Positions 56,061 through 64,000 of a DNA stretch of 64,000 bases are shown one piece after another. The translations under genes and the position numbers were made by a program. Positions within the stretch are counted from its first letter, which is position 1, and every line of letters begins with the position of its first letter. Where the stretch lies: NCBI GenBank assembly GCA_013420905.1, contig JAAXNY010000006.1, positions 2,666,001 to 2,730,000 of the forward strand, read 5' to 3'. The DNA is from Collybia mongolica. Its lineage: Eukaryota; Basidiomycota; Agaricomycetes; Agaricales; Clitocybaceae. Below the pieces are notes generated by a model. The model was not told where the DNA came from, ran no database searches, and worked only from the letters and a program-made list of their open reading frames with translations.

Positions 56061-56840
56061 GACACATGCATCCTTTCGACGGCTCTCCATCCCTTTCCGA
56101 ACTCACTACACCCAGTCCTACAAATTTTTGTTCCCCCTTGGATGCCCTCCCTCACTGTTTCAAAGTCTTGTTTCCCTTTGGACTCCATCATCTGGCCTCG
56201 TCTCCACTCTGCTCACTGCTTTACATTGCTCTCTCAAACTGTTCCTTTTCTCTGACACTCTCACTTGCTTGCTACCTCGTAAGTTGTGCCCTCATGTAAC
56301 CTTTGCTTTCATGTATTCATTGTTTGCATTCCTGTACGCAATTTTTAGCAATAAATTGTATTTTTTTGGCTCACAATTCAAATGGTGTGAAGTGATTGTA
56401 ATGAAAGTGAGGCCTAGTAATGTTAGTAATGGCCATGGTACAAAATACAAGGCCTTGGCTAAATTCAATGGACTTTAAAGGATCGCGAGGCTCACAAGCA
56501 CTTGTGTTGATACTTAGGGAACAAAAGGGAAAGCAAGGATTGACTTACCTTGGGTGGGCTTGGGAAGCTTTTGAGGCCAACAAGGACTTTCCAAGAATTA
56601 AAGGCCTTTTTGACCTCACAAGGCTGGTGCGAGAATCCGAGGCCTTTAAATGGCCACAATGCATTGTGAGCATTGGAATGGTACGACAGCCTTGCTTACC
56701 CTTCCAATGCATTTGATTCGAAATTAAATGGCCTTACAATTAAAAATAGGACCACTCAATGTCCAAGTAAGTGTATAAATTCATTTCGACACTTTGCATG
56801 ACTTGTAAATAAAATAAGGACTACTTAGGGCTTAAAATTT
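56061..56840. other. Unassigned repeat-region sequence
   Basis: About 780 bp without a supported gene. A 139-codon open frame at 56059-56478 is Ser/Leu/Phe-rich and CT-rich, looking like 3' UTR read-through. Repetitive words such as 'aaggcctt' and 'gaggcc' occur at 56560-56660. Probably the right part of the insertion that splits the copia fragment. Confidence 0.3.
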
Positions 56841-56844
56841 TGTG

Positions 56845-57005
56845 ACATTTTTTGTGATGTTCAATGCCATGGTAGCCAAGTTGCATGAGAAATTGTGCTC
56901 TTTTGACTGGTTGCACCATTGTTTTGGACATGCTGGTGTTACCAGGCTCCAAAACCTCTTCAAGGAGGACCCTGTTGAGAAGGTAACACCCAAGAAGGAC
57001 CCCTT
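56845..57005 (+). pseudogene. Copia GAG-pre-integrase fragment
   Basis: 'AMVAKLHEKLCSFDWLHHC' followed by 'FGHAGVTRLQNLFKEDPVEK' has the 'LWHRR.GH.G...L..L' pattern of copia GAG-pre-integrase. It follows directly on from the fragment at 46851-47005, about 9.8 kb to the left. It ends abruptly at about 57006, where a possible gypsy LTR begins. Confidence 0.5.
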
Positions 57006-57006
57006 T

Positions 57007-57440
57007 GTTATGAAAATTATATACCCATCTTATCTCTGTCTTTTTGATCTTACCTTATCTTTTATCCAGTTAATTCATCTATCTCCAGTAGTTACAATTC
57101 TACCATCATTCCCATGATTCCATTTCATCATTTGATTGATGCTGTACACTACCCTGGTTATGTTTGGTTTACCTCTCTCCATAACTATCCTACTCTGGTC
57201 CCCCTTAGGTAGTTGTATATATACTGCACCTCTAGCTACTTGTTCTGTAGTCTTGATCTTGTCTATTCTCTGCAATACAGACAGGTCTTCAAACTCTCTA
57301 TCTTTTGTACTCTCTCTCCTCTTCTACTCTCTGATATTCTGTGGTGACTGTTATTGTTGCATTACTGACAGAAGATCAAGACACCCTTCTACACTCACTG
57401 CTGCTATGCTATGTAACTACCCAGTTTCACACCAAACCCA
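57007..57440 (+). repeat. Possible gypsy 5' LTR
   Basis: Begins near 'tgttatgaaaattata' directly after the copia frame stops. It contains a TATA-like 'gttgtatatatactgc' (57222) followed by CT-rich tracts, as in an LTR promoter/R region. It is upstream of a gypsy gag. The 3' boundary and a second LTR were not found, so this is tentative. Confidence 0.3.
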
Positions 57441-57701
57441 TACTAACCAAACCAGACCATCTTCTTTCCTTCATGTACATCTACTAAAGAGACACTGATT
57501 GTGCCTGACCTTGAGAAATGTTGAGTCCATCTCAAGTAGTAATTGCTAAGGGTGCTAAATTACTGCTGTTGTCTGGTTGGACAGAGAAGACAGGAGCAGT
57601 TCTCTTGCAAGAGGTGTGCATAGGGCTTGACTGGGGAAAATCTGGACAGAGTACCTGGGAGCCTCATTATCTACTCTTTTCCAATCTATTAGATCTATAC
57701 T

Positions 57702-58375
57702 ATGCCTTCACAATTTGACCCTACTCTCCTATCTGCATCCAGTGATCCATCCATGGAATCCCTTGAACCTCCCTCTCAACCAACTTTGGAACAACAACTA
57801 CTTACAACACAAGCCTGAATCCAGGAGCTTGAATGGCAGTATCACCAGGAAGTTGCCCAGGCAACTGAGGAAATCAAATGATCCTTCCACCCCCATAAAG
57901 GGATTAAGGTTGCTCACCCTGATCCATATGATAAGGCTTGTACCAAATTCCCTATCTTCATGTGCCAGCTCAACCTTTATTGCTCATTGGAAGTTTTGGG
58001 CCCAGAAGTTAGATAGGCAATGGAGGAAGAGGGAAGGATGTAAAAGACAACTTGCTGGCCACAGCAAACCAGCAAATCATCCTCCCCCATTTGGATCTCC
58101 ACCTTCTACAAACAATCTTAGGGCCACACCTAAACCTGCAGAAGGCCAGTATGTCCCAATGGATATTGACCAATCTTGCAGTAGGAACTTTGGAGAGTGT
58201 AAACCATTGATATGTTGGAAATGTTGAAAGCCTGGTCACCATGCAGTTGATTGTAAAGAAAGAATCAATATCATAGAAATGACCCATAAAGAGATTAGAA
58301 AGATTGTAACAGAATCAGAAGAGAAGAAGGATTTTATAGAAAGAACTTCAGTAAGATACATCCTGAATGTTCTCA
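57702..58375 (+). pseudogene. Ty3/gypsy Gag, degraded
   Basis: ATG 57702 opens 'MPSQFDPTLLSASSDPSMES' and a Gln-rich coiled region, 'TLEQQLLTTQ.IQELEW'. Downstream, fragments in different frames include 'CTKFPIFMCQLNLYCSLEVL', then 'PMDIDQSC' and a CCHC knuckle 'CWKC.KPGHHAVDCKE' (58210-58260), whose fourth codon is a stop. Several frameshifts and stops. The order fits a gypsy Gag preceding the protease at 58750. Confidence 0.6.
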
Positions 58376-59430
58376 AATAGTTTTTCAGTACTTTCTAGTA
58401 TAATTGAAGAGCCTCAGAATATATCTATTGAAAAACAATCCAATACTGCATTGCACACTCCTCAGGATCATCCTAGGACTCGAAGAAAATCCAAACACAA
58501 GAAAGGAACTGCAGAGTTTACCCTTGAAAAAATTCTCACACTACCAAATCTGGATGCAAAGGTTAAAGTATTAAATTCTTGGGTATACAAAGGTAGTAAA
58601 CAGGAGGTATCTGTAGAAACTATCAGACAACTCATGTTGCTCCCTTCAGAACTTGCCCTCCAAGCTCTTAGTGAAATGAGATAACTAAGGCAATACATTT
58701 GTAATCTCAGACCATCTAATTCCTTAATTCTATCAATAGTCCTTTGAACAGTGGATATCAGGAAAAATATTGCTGTCAAAGCCTTATTAAACTGTGAAGC
58801 CACTGGACTCTTTATTGATCAAAGTTTCACTGAAAAGAATAATATAAATACCTCTCCACTGCCATACCCAATTTCAGTGTATAATGTTGATAGAACTACA
58901 AATCAGGATGGTTCAATTACAGACCTGGTTGATCTTCAACTAAGTATTGGGGATCATGTGGAATGTGCCTCATTTGCTGTTACATCACTTGGTAGTTATG
59001 ATGTTATTATTGGCTATTCATGGTTGAAGAAGCATAAACCAAATGTAGACTGGAAATCAGGGAAGGTCCTCTTGGATAGATGCCCTCCAGGATGTAACAT
59101 GCATGGTAATCTACCAAACCTCATAGATGAAGAAGATCATGGAGATTACATTCAGGAAATCTGTGACATTGCTGGAATGAATATTGAGGAGGGAGACAAG
59201 CTCATCTCTGTAAATGTGAATTACATTCCATGCAATATATTCAAGCTACATCCAACATTTCACAAAGATTAGTGGAAGAGGCCCTGAAGGACAAGGGTAA
59301 CAAGCCAGTAGAAGAGATGATTCCCCCTAAATACCTAAAATACAAAAGGGTGTTTGGAGGTGTTACAGGAATACAGAATATATGCCAAGATGTTTTAAGG
59401 CAGTTAGTAACCATATGGTGAATATACTAC
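58376..59430 (+). pseudogene. Ty3/gypsy protease and start of reverse transcriptase
   Basis: 'TIRQLMLLPSELALQALSEM' lies before a retropepsin-like domain: 'VKALLNCEATGLFIDQSF' stands where family members have the catalytic 'LLDSGAT', so the active Asp is replaced by Asn and Ser-Gly by Cys-Glu. It goes on 'YDVIIGYSWLKKHKPNVDWK' (usual 'D.ILG..WL....P.IDW') and 'LVEEALKDKGNK', 'MIPPKYLKYKRVFGG', the linker before reverse transcriptase. The frame ends at 59421; the RT core is missing here. Dead element. Confidence 0.7.
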
Positions 59431-59755
59431 ATACTATAATAATTGTCTGAGTAACTAGCTGTGGATTGTATGAGTGATCCCCTTACAAGATCCCATTGGT
59501 GGTCAATGAAGTTGAGGTCAGATTGGCATTCAAGCTTAGTGGTCAGAGTGAGGTCAGTCATCATCAAGTCAGTTGGATGTGGGAGATACCAAAAAAGGCT
59601 ATTGATATACATAAAGCACAGCCATGCTTGTCACTGTCAACTCAACAACAAGGCCCAACTGCAAGTAAAGGAGGTCCAGCTGGCACTCCAGCCAAACCTA
59701 CTCCTATTGCAGATGGATGAGTTGGGCCATCTGAGTACCTGTCAGGTTTTGTAGA
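59431..59755 (-). other. 3' end of a minus-strand repeat ORF
   Basis: Without the retroelement at 59771-62141, the minus-strand frame of 62130-62783 ('LDGRPILHHLTSILD') would run on as 'LQNLTGTQMAQLIHLQ' and then a stop. So this stretch is the displaced C-terminal and 3' part of that ORF. Confidence 0.4.
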
Positions 59756-60263
59756 TCCAGTATTGAAGTCTTTTTTTTTTTTTTTTTTTGGTCATATAAT
59801 AATATTAAGCGCATGTGGGTTTGACCCAGCTACATGCGGGCATAAACACCTATTACCACTAAGTAATCTGTAATGAGCCATCAGGGTGGAGCTGTACACT
59901 AAGTTGCTCTCCAGGTCATATTATGGGTCTAGACTGAGGATACCTGCAGTCCAATGGTATTGTACTGTACCATGTCTGAACCTCCCAATGCCTTAAAGGT
60001 TTGCCTTCGCTTGTCAGGGCATGGTCCCCTCCCTTCACGTTGGTACCCCGTTCCACTCCCCCCTGGTATTTTCAGGGCACCCTGGAAACCCATTACTCCC
60101 CCCCAGTGTCGAAGATAAATGTCCAAACTAAATGAACAACCCGTACCTCAAACCTGCTCCCCCTCTCCTGAATCCCCCCTATTACTTTCCCCCCTGTTCC
60201 ACACTGCTCTCCCAAAGCGATGACTCCCCTCAAAATTGAGGCCGCCAAATCCCACCATTGGTC

Positions 60264-61672
60264 TGTACTTTACACTCCCCCACATGTCCTTGCGGACTCC
60301 GCGCGGACTGCAAAAGTCCGTGCGGACTCCGCAAGGACAGCACAAAGTCCACACGGACTCTGCACGGACTCCGCGCGGACTCCGTGTGGACTCCACAGAG
60401 TCCGCGCGGACTCACTTACTTTCTTTTATTATGAAGCACTTACTTACTCTTTTACTTACTAACAATCTATATAATTAATAGAATAAAACATATATTATTA
60501 CTAAGTATAATACATATATGATAAAATAATTTAATATAGGCGGGGGCGGAGGCCCCCGCCCCCCCGTCGTCCTCGTCGGCCCCCGCGACGTCGTCAGCGG
60601 CCTGGGTTTCAGCAGCGGCGGCACTGGCCGCTTGTCTTGTCGTTGTCCCCGTTGTCCTTAGTCGTCGTTGTCGTTGTCGTCCTCGTTGTCCTTAGTCGTC
60701 GTCGTCCTCGTGGTGGTGGTGGTCGTCTTTGTTGTAGTTGTCGTCGTCGTCGTCGCGCCGTTGTTAGTGCCGCCGCTGCCGCTGCTGTTGCCGTCGTTGC
60801 CGCAGGCCTCGTCGGCACTGTTGCTGCTGTTGCTGTTGCTGTCTTCGTCGTTGTCGTTGTCGTTGCCGCCTTCCTCCTGTTGCTGTTGGCGGCCGTATCC
60901 TTCGTTTCGAGTTCCTGAAGTGGGGAGGGGGGGACGCGCTGCGTGGTGAGCGTGTGGGTTAGCGGCGGTGTACGACTCACCTGGTTCTGCCCCTCGGGGC
61001 GCCCTTTCCTCGTCGTCCCCTCGTTCCGCGTCCGTTTCTATCCTTCTCCCCACACCGTCTTGTGCGTCGTCATGTTGATGTCGGTTGGCGTTCGATGCGT
61101 TGGCATTGGCGGCGTGGGTGCGTTGGCGTTGGTGTCGGCGTTGGCGGTTTTGGCGGGCGTCGTTGATGTGGTTGAAAAGAACCAACGAAGACGTGGCAAC
61201 GGTAATGTGACCATTGCACGTGCCTCGTAATCATGTGACCTAAGTCCGTTGACTTGAGGCCAGTGATTCCGTAGCTAGAAATGCCCACCTTGCCCAACGG
61301 TTATGAACGCCAAACATATGACGTAATGTTCGTGCCTTTACGCGTTCGAACCTAGTCGGATGCAAGTTTTTCACCGCCGTTATGTCATGTTATTAATAAC
61401 AAATAGTATATATAATTTGTGTAAATAAAATTTATATTACTAATCCGATTAGTAATCGACTGGCCGCGCGGACTCTGCGAGCTGTCCGTCCGTGCTAGTC
61501 CGCGTGTCCGCGTAAAATTACGCGGATTGATGCGGACTCGGTGCGGACACGGATTCTTGTCTGGCTGACGGTCCTGCCAAATGAGTCCGTGCGGAGTCCG
61601 TGCGGAGTCCGTGTGTCCGCGCGGAGTCCGCACGGAGTCCGCACGGGTTATGTGGCTTAGTGTAAAGACCTC
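60264..61672. mobile_element. Non-autonomous DNA transposon with GC-rich subterminal palindromes
   Basis: Flanked by CCATTGGTC at 60255-60263 and 61673-61681 (8 or 9 bp); the empty site is seen in copy A of the host retroelement. The ends are imperfect inverted repeats sharing CTTTACACT, CCACAT and TGCGG. Inside both ends (60290-60415 and 61455-61650) the palindromic word GTCCGCGCGGAC and its variants recur many times. The core (60540-61200) is GC-rich simple repeat without a credible gene. Probably a hAT- or MULE-related element moved in trans. Confidence 0.75.
60630..60870. repeat. Trinucleotide repeat tract (GTC/GTT)
   Basis: Long run of gtcgtc, gtcgtt and gttgtc words. It creates long open frames in several phases on both strands (poly-Val, poly-Thr, poly-Asp); these are artefacts of the repeat. 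Confidence 0.8.
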
Positions 61673-62129
61673 CCATTGGTCAATAGACTGGCATTCTCCC
61701 CAAGAGGTGTGCTCTGTGCAGGGACAGTAGCTGATTGGGGGCCAGACCCCTTCCTCCTTTTGTGTTTGGGTGTAGTGGTTAAGCGAGTACAAATAAATCG
61801 TCGAGAATGTTGGCGGTGACGCTCCCTAAGGATCTGCGCGAAGCAGAGTACTAGAGTTGTGGTGTCCTCATGTGGCCTGGTAGTTGATGAGGTGGATGTG
61901 AACGGATTAGTGAAGCCCCCAGTACAGGCAAGATGAGATGACCCTGCAGATAGTCAGGATCAGCTCTGATAAGTTAAAAATTTGGATATGGTATAAAAGG
62001 ATGGTGGCCCAGGCTGAAAGAGTGGTCTGATGAAAGGCGATGTTGATTAGGGATGAGGTGTTAGGTAGTTTAGGGACGACCTAGTGCAGGAGGGATGAAT
62101 TCCCACAGTCGGATGGTGGTGGTAAAAGA

Positions 62130-63192
62130 TCAAGAAGTGTTGTCCAGTATTGAAGTCAAATGATGCAGAATGGGCCTCCCATCCAGACCATAGGCAACAG
62201 AGTGCAAAGTCTGTTGAGGCAACCAATAGACTGTCAGCTGACCGGATGGTCCTCTTGATGATCCTGCAACAGGCAAGGTCAGTGCTGACCTAACTTCAAC
62301 TGGATAATAGGTGTCTGGTGCACATACTTTATTATCTTCCTCTTCACCATCTGCATCCACATCTACCACAGCCCTATGAATGGGCATGACCTTCTCCTTC
62401 TTTACCACTACTACTTTTCCTTCCCCCTTTCCTCCTTTCCCTAACTCCTTCACCCCTGCCTCAGTCATGCACTTCCACTTTCCTTTCTGGCAAAAGTAGC
62501 AAGTATGCTTCCCCTGGAGAAACATGCACTTTTTGATTCCTATCCTTGCACAATTGAAGCACAGGGCCAAGTGAATGACATTGGCCAGCTGCTTCTGCTC
62601 TTGGTAGTACTCCTTGTACTGTGCAATGATTTGGAGCTGATTTTGTTCAGGCATGGCATCTGTGTCCTCTTCCTCTACCTTATCAATCTCCTCATCCTTG
62701 TCCAGCTCCTGAACCTTGATTGGGGGCTCTGATACCTGCAAATCCAACATAATGAAGGGCTGCAATAGCAGCTTGAGAGCCACTCAATGCTGTTTCAAAG
62801 GCATGTCTGTTGCCAAAGCTGAGCCAGTGTGTTTTGCCATGATGGGAGAGGACACTGCATCTTCATTGCTGTTGACAATGATAGCCCAGCTCTTGAAGTG
62901 CAGGCAAGGTCAGATTGGCCCCCATGTAACCTCTTCTACTGCTCATTTCATCTCTGCCAGTTTCTTAAGTTCCACCTTTTACTTCTCAGCTGCAGTGGCT
63001 GCCTTTTTCCTCCACTTTTTCCTTGTCCTCCACCTCTTGCATTGACATCACCCAGAGCTGCTTCTCCTTCCAAACTGAGCCCTGCACAGGCCCTTCTGGA
63101 ACCAGAGTTGGCAGGACCACTGGGTGCTCATCTGTGCCATCTATCTCTATGTTGTCCTCTGCAGTCTTTCCCCACAACTTGTCTACTACCAT
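62130..63192 (-). pseudogene. Repeat-associated Cys-rich ORF, broken
   Basis: The main frame 62783-62130 has an acidic N-terminal half ('QELDKDEEIDKVEEEDTDAM'), a Cys cluster 'CFNCARIGIKKCMFLQGKH', 'CYFCQKGKWKC' (about 62470-62560), a Lys-rich stretch, and a tail cut by the retroelement at 62141. Upstream on the same strand, 63192-62986 gives 'MVVDKLWGKTAEDN' and 'VWKEKQLWVMSMQEVEDKEK', probably the N-terminus after frameshifts. A two-part Cys motif with a Trp-Lys-rich head is known to me from mushroom hypothetical proteins near retroelements. Binding to zinc is inference. Confidence 0.4.
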
Positions 63193-63382
63193 TCAACTAC
63201 CATCTGCTCTTTACCCTTTTCCTTCCAAGGCAACACTACTGACCTTGACCCTGCCCTCACCTTGGGTGTTGGCATTTTCAAAGCTGTAAGTTGGCCAAAA
63301 ACAGGCCTCAGTGACCCTTCCTTCCCCCACATGTTAAGCCAATCCTTGTACACAGTGTGTGGAGTGCCCATATCACTGATTG

Positions 63383-64000
63383 TCTTTTATGCAGGAGAAC
63401 ATCTAATTGTCTCTCATACCTTCAATATTGGTGACCTGCTCTTCTATCTTGCTCACAACATTCTAGGTCATTTTGATTTTGCAAAAATCTTATGGTTCCC
63501 TACATGACTCATTCTACTAGCCTAACATGTGCCAGGACATTGAGTTGGATATGTTTCTGCATGCACCAACTGCCAACAGAACAAACCTTCAACAAAAAAG
63601 CCAATGGGTCCCCTCCACTCATTACCAATTCCCAAAGAATGTGGTGGCTCAGTTGCATTGTAACCTTTACTAATTGTCTTAACAGTGACACCTGGATTGT
63701 ACCCACTTGCACAGACATCATTGACTGCAAAATGGACTACTACTGGAGATCATCTCCAACCATGATAAACTGTTACTTTCTAATTTCTGGCAAGCTCTCT
63801 ATAGGCTTACATGTGTCAAGCTCAAAATGTCAACCGCTTACCATCCCAAATCTGACAGTGTAATCAATTATTTGAATAAAACAACCAACCAATGTCTTTG
63901 CTTTCATGTTGAATGTAACCAGACAGGTTGGAAATGTGCTCTCCCATGTGTGTGTTTCAATATATTGAATATGGTTAATGCTTTGGCAGACTTCTCTCCC
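63383..64000 (+). pseudogene. Ty3/gypsy integrase, degraded, runs off the window
   Basis: Fragments in all three frames, in the right order for a gypsy integrase: 'GDLLFYLAHNILGHFDFAK' (63430), zinc-binding 'YVSACTNCQQNKPSTKKPMG' then 'PLHSLPIPKECGGSVAL' (63550-63660), a degraded catalytic core, 'FWQALYRLTCVKLKMSTAYH' with 'PKSDSVINYLNKTTNQCL' (63785-63890), and 'GWKCALPCVCFNILNMVNAL' to the edge. Frameshifts and stops throughout. Perhaps the same element as the gag/protease at 57702-59430, with the RT/RNase H part lost. Confidence 0.7.

Larger units (their letters stand above)
59771..62141 (-). mobile_element. Poly-A retroelement, copy B, with 15-bp target duplication
   Basis: The duplication TCCAGTATTGAAGTC is present at 59756-59770 and 62142-62156. 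The poly-A is on the minus strand (19 T at 59771-59789). The 3' module and body match copy A (23118-23820); copy B extends further 5' (to 62141), so copy A is 5' truncated as expected of LINE-type integration. Without the nested DNA transposon (60264-61672) the element is about 960 bp and encodes no protein. Probably a SINE-like or other non-autonomous LINE-driven element. Confidence 0.85.

Noticed and set aside
60609..61230. Long open frames rich in Val, Thr, Asp or Arg
   Set aside because: They come from trinucleotide repeats open in many phases on both strands; no domain.

Overview
The window is nuclear DNA of a basidiomycete fungus, most likely an Agaricomycete. The host genes are packed with introns of about 45-60 nt that have GT...AG ends and CTNAC-type branch sites, and several carry microexons. 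Recognisable products are typical fungal ones (ICE2, a pseudouridine-5'-phosphate glycosidase/PfkB fusion, IRC3, the ADP/ATP carrier, a Siz/PIAS SUMO ligase, NudC, ESF1, NDUFA11). The repeats (CACTA/tnp2, hAT, Tad1-type LINE, Ty3/gypsy, copia) fit the same group. All calls rest on reading the sequence only; no database search was possible.

Layout. 1-23954 is a block of nested transposons. Three copies of a gene cassette occur here: an SPT5-like NGN/KOW gene, a small convergent acidic ORF, and a gene I call WAT-family after its residues 'WATQEF'. Cassette 0 (1-2732) is cut by the window edge and by the insertion at 2733. Cassette 1 (2733-about 10 kb) and cassette 2 (about 10-23954) have the same gene order in opposite orientations. 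Both are linked on the SPT5 side to CACTA (tnp2) transposase sequence, arrays of the palindromic motif GGATGAA/TTCATCC, and a shared terminal sequence starting CACTGTGCACC. This looks like a large CACTA-type transposon with cargo genes. A complete-looking hAT element (14332-17077, 8-bp target duplication) sits inside the SPT5-like gene of cassette 2.

24283-46659 is a compact island of single-copy host genes: ICE2 (+), MOCS2B/MoaE (-), PUMG-PfkB fusion (+), IRC3-like helicase (-), ADP/ATP carrier (-), SUMO E3 ligase (-), NudC (+), ESF1 (-), a small secreted repeat protein (+), a WD40 protein (-), NDUFA11 (+) and a Rap1-like BRCT/Myb protein (-). The most notable is 40421-41036: a signal peptide followed by seven 18-residue peptides separated by Lys-Arg/Arg-Arg, the architecture of Kex2-processed repeat precursors (KEPs).

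46660-64000 is again nested transposons. A copia fragment is split by about 9.8 kb of inserted DNA. That DNA holds a basidiomycete-type multi-exon gene of unknown function and a nearly full-length Tad1-type LINE (47557-53898, 14-bp target duplication, poly-A tail). Further right lie a degraded gypsy gag/protease, a poly-A retroelement (59771-62141, 15-bp target duplication) that itself contains a non-autonomous DNA transposon (60264-61672), and a degraded gypsy integrase running off the right edge.

Many lesions in the repeats are CpG to TpG/CpA changes. Cassette 0 has lost nearly all CpGs that cassette 2 keeps, and three TGA stops and a YVDN active site in the LINE fit the same process. This points to methylation-driven decay of repeats, with cassette 2 younger than cassettes 0 and 1.
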